From NCBI GenBank assembly GCA_004802725.1, contig SGPM01000086.1:1-64000 (forward strand): a stretch of 64,000 nucleotides of DNA. The letters run 5' to 3'. The stretch comes from Antrodiella citrinella (Eukaryota; Basidiomycota; Agaricomycetes; Polyporales; Steccherinaceae). Below, in pieces: positions 10,860-22,614 of the stretch (position 1 is its first letter; each line of letters opens with the position of its first letter). The notes below the pieces were generated by a model, which was not told where the DNA came from, did no database searches, and saw only the letters and a list, made by a program, of their open reading frames with translations. Position numbers and translations under genes: made by a program.

Positions 10860-13800
10860 TCACAACCTCGACTCCAACACAGGCATACTATCCCTCCTCC
10901 AGCCCAGCACGCCCTTGCCGAACGCAGCCTCGAGGGTCTCCTCCATGGTGCGCACAAACACGAACTGCATGGCGGCGCGCACCTCAGGAGGGACATCCTG
11001 CTCTACATCCTTGCGGTTCGCGTACGGGAGGACCAGCTTCTTGATGTGTGCGCGGTGCGCGCCAAGCACTTTCTCCTTGATCCCACCGACGGGCCCGACG
11101 CGGCCGCGGAGCGTGATCTCTCCGGTCATCGCGACGTCGCTCGGGACGCATGCACCTGTGAGTAGCGACACGAACGCGCAAGTCTACACATCGACGACGC
11201 AATCAGTATGGACAATCAGATACCAATCAAAGTGGACGCACCATCGCGATACCAGCAGAAGGCCCGTCCTTCTTCACCGCCCCCGACGGCAAATGCAGAT
11301 GAATATCTCTCGGCTCCCCGGGCACCTTCAACGGATCCACACTGCGATGCTGGGTGATCCCCAACTCATACGCATGCGTCTTGACCCAGCTCAGCGCCAG
11401 CTCCCCGCTCTCCTTGATCACCTCCCCGAGGCTGCCTGTAAGCAGGAGCTTCCCCGTCCCACTTGGAATGAGCAACGTCTCGATGGGCAGGATCCCGCCT
11501 TCGCCCATCCCGGTCACGACGAGCCCGTACACGACCCCACGTCGCTCGTCCCGCTCGCGCTCGTCCGCATCCCATCGAGCAATACCGAGGATCTTCTCCA
11601 ACTCGGACGTTTCAACGATGCGTCGGTACTCCTTCAGCGCGTGTTCGGAGGAGGAGTGGAGGGCGACTTGCTTCGATTTGTCGGTGGATATAGACGTGAG
11701 CGAGCTATCGATATGTTCAGCCCAATCAACAGCCTTATACCGCACCACAGCGCCGATCGCACGTTCGAGAGACCGCACGCCTGCTTCGCGGGTGTACATC
11801 GTGGCGATGGTGAGCAGGGCATCCTCGGAAAGCTCAATCTGCTCAGGAGCGAGTCCGTTGGCAGTGATCTGCTTCGGAAGCAAGAACCGACGCGCGATGT
11901 GCACTTTCTCGTCATACGTATAGCCTAGCAAATATTTTCAGCACGTGGGCGCGACTGGATGAGCTGCATCGACGTACCTGACAATTGCACGATCTCGCAA
12001 CGGTCCAGAAGCGGTGCAGCGATGGTATCCAAGGAGTTAGACGTGCAGATGAACAACACCTGGCTTAGATCAATGGGGACATTGACATAGTGGTCGTTGA
12101 AGCTATGATTCTGCTCTGGATCCAGGACCTCCAACAGCGCAGCCGCGGGGTCGCCGTGGAGGTTGCTCTGGCCGACCTTGTCAATCTCATCGCTGCGACC
12201 ACACGTCAGCAAACAACTTCTCAGCACATCATGAGAAATCACATACAGTAAGATAACAGGATCCGGTCTCCCAGCTTTCCTGAGAGCCTGCACGATAAGA
12301 CCAGGTCCGCTCCCAACATACGTCCGTCTATGCCCTCTGATTTCAGCCTCATCTCGGACACCGCCGAGTGAGATACGCTGGAAGGGTCGGTTCAGCGAAC
12401 GTGCTATGGATTGCCCGAGGGATGTCTTTCCCGTTCCTGGAGGCCCGATGAACCTAACAGAATGCCGGTCAATTATTAGGGACATCATCGAGTCTGAACG
12501 GGTCTGCTTACAGGAGTATAGGTCCCTTGACGGTGCTCGTTTGAGACTTGGAAGATGAAGACGGGCGAGCGTTCTGATGAGGGAGCAACGTGTTGATGCT
12601 CAGGTTCAAGTCTGCGTGCGGGGATTGCGCGTCTTTATGCTGCGACGCAGCCAACGCCTGCTCGCGGTCGGCCTGGAGAGCCTTGAGCCGAACGACAGCC
12701 AAATACTCGATGAGTCTCTTCTTGATCTTCTCCAATCCGTAATGGTCGGAATCGAGCTGGCCACGCGCGTTGGCGAGGAAAGCAGGATCACGCAGCGTGT
12801 CCACCGAGATGGATGCCGTGTTGCCCTGAGATGCAGGCCACGGGATTGCAGTGAGCCATTCAAGCTGAAACAAATTCAGTCAGACGACGTTACAGAATGT
12901 GATATGCACGCAAGGACTTGCATAGCTTCGGATCACGCCGTGCTCAACGCTCCCCTGTGGTATCCTCTTGAGTCGCCTCCACTCGCGGACGCCCATCTTG
13001 CGCTCCTCGCTATCTTTCGCCATCGCTTCGATCTTGGCCTTGACGTCGGCCATGTCCTCCACCTCGGCTTGCTCCTCGTTGTCCAGCTCGGATCCCTGGC
13101 CGCTGTGATTTGATACATCAGATGCAGCAGACGCGGAGGGCGATACCACGCCGTTACGTGTGAGGTTCGCAAGTTCGCGTTGGATGGCAGAGAGTTGTTG
13201 GCGCAGAAAGAACTCTTTCTGTTGCTTGGAAAGAGAGTCATCCACGGATTGGGCGATCTTCTTGGACACCTCTGTAATCGAGGCCTGCTTGACAAAGATA
13301 GCGGTTGCACGCTGCAAGCGATCATCTGCGTTTGTTGCTGATAGAAAGTCTGCCGTAACACGATCAGCAGTCGTTCATAATTAAGCAGAACATGAAGATG
13401 TAACTTCGGAACAGAGCGTCGTAGTGGGCGCTCCGACGTCCACAAATGGTAATAATTACCAAATAGGAATGTGATATACGGGGAACATACGAGACTCAGG
13501 GAGGAGACAATAGGGAAAGCTACGAGCTCCAGGAAGAGGGTACGCGAAAGAGAAAGATACGATGTGCTTACCGAGCTTATCTGTGTACTCGCCATTGACG
13601 GTAGCGACCAAGACATCTGCCATCCACGCCAGCTTCTCATCAGCGGTGTCCTCCAACATGTCCGCAATCTTGCGGTACGTATCGCGCTTCGACTGCTGCG
13701 TTGTGTCTTTCCCTAGAAGCGCGAGAAGCTTCAGCGCAGCAGCCTTGAACTTGACGATGGACTCCATGGAAGGGACGCCGCCCTCCGCGTCAGGGAACTC

Positions 13801-14145
13801 GACCCTGCGCGCCAGCACACCGTCCTGCTGGAACGGCTGGGAGTCTGCGTGTCCGATGATTCGGACGCGGGAGACGCCCTGCAGCGAGAGAAGGTAGGGC
13901 TGTTTCTGGTTGCGAGCGGGGGGTCGTATGAGACGGACGATGCGTGCAGAGGTGCCCCATGCGTATAGAGACGCGTCAGGGGACGAGAGCGGGACGGCGG
14001 CGATGACGGGCTGAGCCTCCGAATCTTGTACGAGGGACAACAAGGCCTCGCCGGTGGCTCTGTGGACTGGGAGGGTTATTCGAGCCGTCGGGAGGAGAAT
14101 AAGCGGGTGAGGTAAGGCGAGTACTGGGAGTGTGATGCTGGCCAT
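10860..14145 (-). CDS. Peroxisomal Lon protease homolog (LONP2-type) with PTS1 SRL
   Basis: An ATP-dependent serine protease/chaperone that degrades damaged peroxisomal matrix proteins. Start ATG at 14143-14145 ([19 protein letters not shown]) leads straight into the LON N-domain with no mitochondrial presequence. Then follow a coiled region ([17 protein letters not shown]), the AAA+ module with Walker [10 protein letters not shown], Walker B region LLDEIDKVG and [11 protein letters not shown], and the protease domain. The catalytic serine is in [10 protein letters not shown] and the catalytic lysine in GGIKEK. The protein ends LESRL, and the terminal SRL is a type-1 peroxisomal targeting signal, which separates it from mitochondrial Pim1/LONP1. 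It is divergent from a malate dehydrogenase that ends SKL, with 829 bases between the starts. About seven introns are inferred. Confidence 0.94.
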
Positions 14146-14974
14146 GACTGGGTAAGGAGGAATGCAGGAATGCCTGCGAAAGACTCCTGCGAGTATTTAA
14201 ACGAAACGAGGTTTTTGTGAAGATCAAAGGTGAGAAAACGAAAAGAGGAATGGTGATGGAAAATGACAAGAAATGAGTGTACTTGAGGGAGGATTCAGCA
14301 GCGTCCTAATTACACGGCGTGCAAATAGGAATAAACCTCAAGAGAAAAGTCGAATATTATTGATAGTGACAAGTTTACCTTTTGTCCTCCGGGGTTACCA
14401 TATAAGGCAACCCCGAAGCGACTTTGGGGAAAACGAAAAAAAGTATTCGACTTTTATCCAACTGTTGGTTAGGGTTACATTGACGGCTGCACGCCGTGCT
14501 AAAAGAGAAATCACCGTCTTCGGCATCTTCCCGGTCGTCTTTTGCACGGGCTCTCCTCTTTTCAGCTAATCCACTCAACTTCACCCTGAGTTTCGTATCC
14601 AGTTGCAACGAGCTATGTATTTTCGTCTGATTCGTACACGTCTTCAACACATACGAGCTCGCTATCCGATTCATCCCGCAACGTGCTCGTTTCGATCTGA
14701 ATTTTGGTATTGGTTTTGCACCTCATGACTTGTGAATGCGCCGTGATACCCCGAGGCTACCAGTCCACATCCCCCCGTGGTTCAGACAATTCGCGACTTT
14801 TGCCGATAGTCAACACAGATGGCGAGCGACGTATGTGTGTACAGTAAGAAAAGCGTCCGAACAGGAATCGATCAAGAGGCCTATCGGCATCTTCCACCTA
14901 TATAAGACGTCAGTCTCAAGGACGATCACCTTTCTCTTACCCTCCATTTCCCCAACCCTCCCAACTAACTCACA
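14146..14974. promoter_or_regulatory. Shared divergent promoter region of Lon and malate dehydrogenase
   Basis: The 829 bases between the two start codons contain no coding region. The MDH side shows TATATAAG at 14899-14906, 69 bases before its ATG, followed by a C/T-rich leader running into the start codon, a common layout of strongly expressed fungal genes. The Lon side has no clear TATA. Peroxisomal genes in fungi are often induced together by fatty acids; I saw no established response element, so co-regulation is an inference from position. Confidence 0.55.
14899..14906 (+). promoter_or_regulatory. TATA box of the malate dehydrogenase gene
   Basis: TATATAAG, 69 bases upstream of the MDH start and followed by a pyrimidine-rich leader. 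Confidence 0.6.
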
Positions 14975-16493
14975 ATGGTCAAGGCTGTCGTTCTCGGTGC
15001 TGCAGGTAAAGCGTTTGCGCGTGTTCGACGTACCTATAGATCGGTGTACTGATAAGCGGATGGTAATCTAGGTGGAATTGGCCAACCTTTGGCTCTTCTC
15101 TTGAAGGCCAACCCTCTCATTGATGAGGTACATACCACGCATGATCTTTGCTAAGTGCTGAAAAGCTGATCGCGGCGAATCGTTGCAGCTCGGCCTGTTC
15201 GATATCGTAAACACCCCGGGTGTCGCCGCCGACTTGTCCCATATCTCCACCCCCGCCAAGGTGGAAGGCTATCTCCCTCCGGATGACGGTCTCAAGAAAG
15301 CCTTGACTGGTTCTGATATCATTGTGATCCCCGCTGGTGTACCAAGAAAGCCCGGAGTGAGTGCGCTTCTTCTGTTTCGAATCTCACCATATCTCATGTT
15401 GTGTGCGTATTTAGATGACCAGGTAAGCTCTATGCGCCGTATGTTGCGGATCTGTATACAGACTGATTGTCATTCAGAGATGATCTGTTCAAGGTATGTT
15501 GGAATCATGATACAAAGCTGCGTTTTCTCACATCCGTGCACAGATCAACGCTGGTATCGTCCGTGATCTTGCTACTGGAATCGCGACGACTGCTCCCAAG
15601 GCGTTCATCCTCGTCATCTCCAACCCCGTCAACTCCACCGTCCCCATCGTCGCTGAGGTCCTCAAGCAGCACGGTGTCTTTGACCCCAAGCGGTACGTAA
15701 TGCATACAGACACCGGAGGCTCGACTCACAAGTTTTGACTGACAGCTTGTTCGGTGTGACCACTCTCGATGTCGTCCGTGCCTCCACATTTGTGTCCGAG
15801 ATCGTCGGTGACCTATCCCTGGCACCCAAAGTCGTTGTCCCCGTTGTCGGCGGCCACAGCGGTCTCACTGTACGTCTTCTTTCTCCATCTCTGGTCAGTG
15901 CTGACCCCATCCTCCCCGCAGATCGTTCCCCTCCTGTCCCAGTCCTCTCACGCGCTCCCCGCCTCGTTCAGCAAAGACCAGCTCCAAGCGCTGACGACGC
16001 GCATCCAGTTCGGTGGTGACGAGGTCGTGAAGGCGAAGGACGGTGCCGGTTCCGCGACGCTCTCCATGGCGTACGCCGGTGCTGAGTTCGCAGTCAAGGT
16101 CATCCGCGCGATCAAGGGCGAGACCGGCATCGTTGCGCCCAGCTACGTCCACCTCAGCGCGGACAAGGCGTCCGGCGATGCGTTGAAGAAGGAGATCGGG
16201 ACGGAAGTGGAGTACTTCTCTGCCCCCGTTCTTATTGGTGTACGTTTTTTCTCTCTCTCTCTATTTGTTGCAGGCATTTTGACTGACAGAGTTTGCAGAC
16301 TGAGGGTGTGGTTGAGATCAAGCCTCTTGGAACGCTCACCGAGTTCGAGAAGGGTCTCGTCGCAGCTGCGATCCCCGAGCTCGAGGAAAGCATCTCCAAG
16401 GTGAGATCACATTCTCTTTGGTCTTCCTGAGCGAACTGCTGACCTGCTGCTACGATTTAGGGTACCTTGTTCATCACCGCATCCAAGCTATAG
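14975..16493 (+). CDS. Malate dehydrogenase (NAD) with C-terminal PTS1 SKL
   Basis: Interconverts malate and oxaloacetate with NAD. Exons are 14975-15005, 15072-15127, 15189-15356, 15415-15422, 15478-15493, 15544-15692, 15746-15869, 15922-16239, 16299-16400 and 16461-16493. The NAD-binding LGAAGGIGQP begins at residue 8, so there is no mitochondrial presequence. Substrate-binding GVPRKPGMTRDDLF is assembled from three exons, two of them only 8 and 16 bases. Catalytic His is in GGHSG, and ISNPVNST is present. The last exon is 33 bases and encodes [10 protein letters not shown]. The final SKL is a canonical peroxisomal signal, pointing to a glyoxysomal/peroxisomal enzyme serving beta-oxidation or the glyoxylate cycle. 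Reading through the last intron would give the tail VRSHSLWSS and lose the signal. Confidence 0.96.
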
Positions 16494-16898
16494 AAAGAAG
16501 TGAAGTAGTTTTCTTTATACGTATATGTAGAAGCAGGGTGGCATGTATGTTTATGAGAAGTCGAGAAGAACTGAATGTATTTGATGCGTGTAACAAACAC
16601 TTTCACGTAGATCTCGTGCACACTGGGGTGTCTTCGAATGAGATTTGTCTGCTCAGAAGGTGCTGAGCATGACTTGGACGTGAAACAGTTTCGGCCGAGC
16701 CACGCAGGATGAACATGACGTCCACGATGTAACGATGTTCATTTGATTGGTCCCACGCAAGGTCAGGTCGGATTCGTTATGTGTAATGGCACATCGTACA
16801 GTATCCGGCTGAAGAGCGAGATGGGGATCCGATTCATGATAGGAATGGAGAAGGACTGGTATCACACCAGACCAGTATAGCGACTTCGGTCGTCGGAG
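16494..16898. other. Convergent 3' region of MDH and the putative secreted protein
   Basis: The 405 bases between two facing stop codons hold the 3' UTRs of both. No gene or repeat is seen. Confidence 0.4.
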
Positions 16899-17809
16899 TC
16901 AAACACCAACGACGCAAAGACGAGGACGCCACTCCGTACACACATCCTCGCAATGCTTCATCACTGTCGCGACACGAGGACCCAAAAACCCTTCCTTCAT
17001 CAAGTGGCGCCACAGCCGCTGCAGCGAAGGCGAGTCAAACTTGTAGTTCCGACTCCCTTCGTTGCCACACATGGCCTGGGTGAGCATGACGTAGCTATAC
17101 ACAATGCCATGGCGAGGGGTGTCGGATGTCTGGAATTGACTAAGCGCAAAAAGCAGAAGCAGTGCTTTTGCCAATGATTGCTCGGTCAAAAGGGCCAAAG
17201 TGCGGAAATCGCCTGGTCCAACACGGTGCGGATCTAATCCCAGAGGTACTTTGAACTCGTCGTAGGTGAGGGACAGAGGATTTGGATGATCTGGTGTGAT
17301 CGGGAGGATGTTGTAGAGGACTTCGTTGGGACAGAGGAACAGAATGGTCCCGCGCTCGCCCTCCGGCCGCAAAGTGCACGGGAGGTTCTAGAGAGTTTCC
17401 GGGGGTAGCGCAATGATAGAAGTCTGCGCAATTGCACTGTGGCAATCCAGCTGCGACAATTGCTGCCGTAGCTCTAGCCATGTCGCTTCTCGTCACAACA
17501 AATCCGCAGACCTGGTTTACGATGAAAGTGATCAGTACATGTGAGCGCTGTTAAAATTATAGTACCTGGACCTACCGTTGGTAAATTCTGGTTACCTCGC
17601 CAGTGATTGACCACGTCTCCCCATACAAAACTGGGAATACCCGCGTTGTCGAGAACCTTGCCTACGGCAGCATTGGTGCAAAGCGGCCAGTCATGCTCTG
17701 CCAGTGAAAGGCGAATTGGAAAGTCAAAATCATTGTTACAGCTGTAGGATAGAGTCATGTCAGTGGAAGAGGGAAGTGCCAGTGTTGAGGAGAGCACGAC
17801 GCCAAACAT
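16899..17809 (-). CDS. Unrecognised protein with possible short signal peptide
   Basis: The start chosen at 17807-17809 gives MFGVVLSSTLALPSS, a short hydrophobic leader that could be a signal peptide. It continues SYSCNNDFDFPIRLSLAEHDW and VLDNAGIPSFVWGDVVNHW. After an intron near 17510-17576 the frame reads VCGFVVTRSDMARATAAI. A further intron ending TCTCTAG before 17390 is needed to reach PEGERGTILFLCPNEVLYN and the C-terminal part DSPSLQRLWRHLMKEGF. Its donor site is weak, so that junction is uncertain. An upstream in-frame ATG exists but would overlap the MCM10 leader. I recognise no domain. The start lies 107 bases from the divergent MCM10 start. Confidence 0.5.
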
Positions 17810-17916
17810 GACCAAAGAACGCGTGCGCGTGTCACGCTGCAGCTGCTCACTAGTGCTCACTGCTCCGTTCGTCTCGCAGTTATTCATTTTGTATTCTCTC
17901 CTCCCCCTCTCCACCG

Positions 17917-20654
17917 ATGGAATCGACAAAGAGCCGGCAGAGGCTGGAGGACGAAAAACAGGCGGAGATCAGGCGTCAGATTGCAGTGTTGCAGGCTCAG
18001 CTGAACGACCCGCCTACACGAGGGGAGGTCACGGTGAAGACGTCGCCGAAGAGGAGAAAGTCGGAGCAGCAGGGGCAGGGACATACGTTGTTGGCACCTG
18101 GCACACCTTCTCCAAGTGAGTGCTTCGTACCATTCTGAGTCTGTGCTAGGTTTTATGGTGCTTGGTTGTAGAGCGACGCAAATTGGACAACGCGAACGGT
18201 CCTCGGGCGAAACCACTACCGTCGTTGACATCTCGCTTGTCCAAGTCCGTGCCCCCGAAAAAACAACCTTACGGGACGAACCATGCATCAGGAAGCTCGT
18301 CTACTCTCACACCGATCGTGAAACCCGCTCCCTCGAGCGTCCTGTCCAAGCTCTCTGACTTCGCTAAAGCACGCAACGTAGACACCGAACGCGCCGTAAC
18401 GCGTTCTGCAGCGTTCACTGAGCGCCCCGCCCCTCCTCCACCCGCAATAGAGGAAAGCGGACTACTTGGAGTGCAGAAGCGGGACGAGAACTTGGCGTTG
18501 ATTGAAGACTTGAATATTGGACCTGCGGATCATATGGCACCGTTCGATGATCCTCGGTTTGAGCATCTGGAGCCAAATTCAAGCATACGACTCTCGTAAG
18601 TGCACTTCTTTTCGAACAGGCTCTCATAGTCCACCTCTGGTGCTATGACGACAGATTTGGATATTTCATGTTCGGGGGGATTTTAGCAAGGCTCATGGCA
18701 ATCTAGACCAAGCTATCTCATAAATGGTGCTTGATTCTATGACTGAATACTGAACACACACACAGGTCGAGAGTCCTACCACACGACGATTTGGATGACT
18801 ACCTGCGAGGTCGATATTACCTGTCCCCCTCCAAGCTCTACTCCGTCATTCGCCTGCTTCCGGACAAGAAAGGGTACGACGTGCCTGTGGAAGGCGATTG
18901 GGTGACCATTGCTGTCATCGCCGAGCGCGGGCCTGTGAAGTATAGCAAAGCACCTATCGCCGTCGGGCGTGAAGACCAGGACTTGGACGACGCCGATGCG
19001 AAGTTGGCCGACATCATCCCAACTGAGACATCTGCTAGTGGCAAACGGACTACGACGGACTTGAAACACTGGAAGGGGAAGAAGAAAGAAGACACTCGAC
19101 CCAGTGGGAAGAAGTACATCAACCTCAAACTAATCGATTTTGGGTGTCGGTCTGGGTCCAAGTCATTAACTACGGGTGGCAAGTCTGTCATCCGTGGCGA
19201 CGCTTTCTTATCGTTGTTGCTGTTCGAAGCGGACAGAGCGGAGGATGTGGTCGGTGATGACGGGAAGAAGACGAAAGTGTATCGCGGTGGGAGTCGGGGT
19301 GCGTTTGAACGGATGGCGAAATTGAAGGAAGGCGCGGTCGTTGCGTTGCTGAACCCACGGATCCTCAAACCATTTCAAGTGTGTTTTCACTGCTCACCAT
19401 GGGCGCCCTTCACGCTGATTACTTTTGATAGCGTTCTGGAGACACGCCACATCCGACAGACAACATCCTCGCCGTCACGCCAGATTCCATCGACTCCACC
19501 GTCGTCATCGGGCACGCCAAAGACCTTGGGATGTGCAAAGCCATCAAACGCGACGGGAAGCCTTGTGGCTCTTGGTGCGACAAGCGCGTCAGCGAGATCT
19601 GCGACTGGCACGTCCAGCACGCTATACAGGGGAACCGCGCCGCAAGGGCAGAGTTCGCCATCGGGTACGTCTTACACGTCTTCTTCCTTCTCGTCAAGCG
19701 CACCGTGCAGATACTCATTGTACGTATTTTATGTACAGAACTGGCGGGATGTCAACCTCCGCCAAACGCCAACCAGCGTACGACCCCGCACGGCAATGGG
19801 GTCTCAAGCCCGAGCCCAGTCGAAGCCAAGCCGACGGCGCGACGTACGTCGTGTCCGGGCACGTCGTCTCTGGCGGCGCGGACGTCCAAAGCTTGTTCGT
19901 GAGCGAGAATATTGGAAGGGACGCACAGGCCAAGGCGGCACGAGTGGCTGCCAAGAAGGATGCGGATCGCGCGTTGGAGGGGTTGTTGAAACAAGATAAA
20001 GAGGGTACGAGGGCGTTGGCTGCTGCGCAAGCTTTTAGAGTCAAGGCGAAGATGGAGAAAGCGAAGGAGAAGAGTTTGGGAAAGAAGGATAAGAAGACTG
20101 GGGGGAAGAAAGATGATTCAGCTAAATCTAAAGACAAGCCCCAGGTGAGCAAGAAACGAAAGCGCTCTGAATCAAGCTCGCCATCGTCGTCGGAAGACGA
20201 GGCTGAGGAGAAGTTGCAGCAGCACAAGAGCGCGTACTCGGCACAACTCATCAAGAACCTCGGGTTCGATCCCATGGCAATGGGCAAGGACGGACGGAAG
20301 ACTGTCGATCCGGTCGTCCAGCGGAAGGTACGCACAACCATTCTATGCATCACGATATTCTCTGATTCAGTTTTGCTGCTGTAGTTGGAGGCTCTGGCGG
20401 CGTCTCAGTCCGCTCGGCGGGACATCGCGCTGGGTCCGAGGCCGGGGAAGAAGGCTTCATCGGTGCGTGTGCCCGTTCAGGACAAGGCTCAACTTCCAAG
20501 AAATGCTCGGACTCAGGCTGTGCTACCCTTGCCGGACCTGAGTGACGAGGACGAGCTGGAGCGCAAGGAGGCGGCTATCTTCGGGAAAGTTGTAAGGAGT
20601 GTAGAGGAGGAAAGGGAGGGAGGGGAGAAGATGATTGACTTGGATAGCGATTGA
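17917..20654 (+). CDS. MCM10: DNA replication factor MCM10
   Basis: MCM10 activates the CMG helicase at replication origins in the nucleus and binds DNA through an OB fold and a zinc finger. Start ATG at 17917 (MESTKSRQRLEDEKQAEI, a coiled start), then a basic disordered linker. The OB fold spans about LDDYLRGRYYLSPSKLY to LKEGAVVALLNPRILKPF. The zinc finger reads GHAKDLGMCKAIKRDGKPC, then C and H in EICDWHV, matching the CX9C-X11-CX2H MCM10 motif. The lysine-rich C-terminal region contains KKRKRSESSSPSSSED (a likely nuclear localisation signal) and LIKNLGFDPMA. The protein ends MIDLDSD. About six introns. Length near 770 residues is usual for fungal MCM10. Confidence 0.94.
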
Positions 20655-21103
20655 CCGACTGAACACTTACTCTCTGCCCATTGATTCTAACACGCACAGC
20701 ACATGTTCTTGTATACCTCCCACTCATATAATACCACATCACACTACACTACACATGCAAAGAAAACCAAAGCACCACTAATCCATGGCATCGGCACGAC
20801 ATTCCTAATATATGTATCATCCGAACACAAACGACATCAGTCGGGGTGTATCAAGGTAACAACACTGCCTGGTCCAAGCCAACATTAGCAAGAGCTGAAG
20901 TGCTCATAAAAGTACGACTGTGGCGACGAACGCTTACAATTCCAGTACTTACTTTGGAAGAAGTAACCGAGTCAACATAGCAACACTGCATGTATCTAAG
21001 GTATCATTACACCCATCTCACTCAAACTACTAATTTACAATCTCTACGATCCAGCCTCGAGTCCAAGATGAAAGGGTATACTGATGACTGCCGTGAGCCC
21101 ATT
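20655..21103. other. Intergenic region after MCM10
   Basis: The 449 bases lie between the MCM10 stop and the last exon of membrane paralog B. No gene, RNA or repeat is seen. Confidence 0.4.
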
Positions 21104-22614
21104 TTATAGTACCTTGTCCAGATCAAAGTTTTTCGTAGTGACAGGTTGGAAAGCGAATTCATCTTCAGTTACAAGGCTGAGAACGCGAGGATCATCGATT
21201 AGAAGAGAAGGAGAAAACAAAATGGAAGGACGCACTATACGGCTGGCGCACTTGCGGAGAAATTTGATACTCTGCGCACGAGTCTATTTGAGACCATCTG
21301 GAACAAACATAGGCACGGGAGTTGTGAGAAACAGGCCTTCCATGCAAGCAGGACAAACGTACGGAGGCAACGATCGCTGATGGGAAAGTATTGACATCCG
21401 CGAAGCGCAACAGTACGACCACCAGTGCAACGTTGACAGTAATGCTATTCACGCACTCATAGAAGATCAGCGCGCCGTCCAACGAGAATAATATTGCCAC
21501 ATACACAAGAAGGAAATAGAACAGACCATCCTTCAGCATACGCTCCATTAGTCGGGTCCGCGTCGACCCGAGTCTCGAGATCTTACTCGCCGTCAAAACG
21601 AATATGATAAAATCGAGAAGGACAGTGTAGCCAAATGAACCGTATACCAGTGCTTCGATGGCGGCACTCAGGTCCAATGAGCAAACAGTGACCTCTGAAA
21701 AAAAAATGCGGACGTCAGATAACAATTGTGAAAAGGGTGTGGCTGGCGTTGCTTGCCTGCGATAATGGCTATCCATTGGCCGGCGAGGAGAAGAGATAGA
21801 GGGATGATGACGTTTCGGTCGAAAGACCAGACTGTCATCCTATAAGAAGAGCGGATGGTCAGTCAAGACGTAGAGGTGTCTTCATATAACTTGAAACTCA
21901 CTCACGCTCGTATAGCGAGGTTGGTACTCGCGAAGGCGTTGGGGGCATTGCTAGTGAGCTGATAACAAACTGAGTATTGCATAAGACACTAGACGGATCC
22001 ACGCGTACCACTAATAGAGCTTGCACAGCCGTGGTACCGCTTGGCTTGAAGCATGGCTGGTTCTCAAAATTCAAGGCATCGCTCAAGGAGGTTGGTATTG
22101 ATTTGGCAACGTCATAGATGCTTCAGGGGATCAAACGATTAAGTCGGAATAAGTCAAGGATTGCAGATGGGTCGGATACCCACGCGATGGCGATGGCTGC
22201 TAGTGCGATGTAGCGACCAGCAAAGTACGGGATCTGATTGTGAGGACTGAGCGGTATCGAGCGGCGATGATGTATGACAGACATACCATTGGCCATGTCA
22301 ATCTTTTTTGTCGTTTTATGAAACTCCATTCGAAATCGAGAGTCGTCAAGAACTCCCATCTGCGTGCGTGTCGTGAGCCAATTTCCGCGATCTTGAATGG
22401 CCATTCCAGCCTGCACTTACAGGTATACACAAGAAACGCCAATGATGATGCATATCGCTGGAAGGACAAGAACCGTCTGTCAGTAACTCGCGCGAGGAAG
22501 CCAGTGGAGCTAGTAGAACAGGACGAACTGACTTGGGAGTTCAGCGATGAGGCGGTTTAGCAAAATGGCTAGCTCAAACTCATCCTCGTTCAGCGTCGTG
22601 CTATTGCCACTCAT
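21104..22614 (-). CDS. Basidiomycete multi-pass membrane protein, paralog B
   Basis: Second member of the family found at 6445-8011, with the same exon plan. Start ATG at 22612-22614 (MSGNSTTLNEDEFELAIL). Following exons encode ICIIIGVSCVYL, RWEFLTTLDFEWSFIKRQ ending TWPM, IPYFAGRYIALAAIAIAW, the loop SLSDALNFENQPCFKPSG with TTAVQALLV, NAFASTNLAIRA, MTVWSFDRNVIIPLSLLL, LLDFIIFVLTASKISRLG with RLMERMLKDGLFYFLL, and VNTFPSAIVASVRLS. The last exon (VTEDEFAFQPVTTKNFDL) ends at TAA 21104-21106. All introns fit GT-AG. Paralogs A and B sit on the same strand about 13 kb apart with core genes between them. The sequence just upstream of this start is shared with the broken copy at 43590-43860. Molecular function is unknown. 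Confidence 0.72.
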
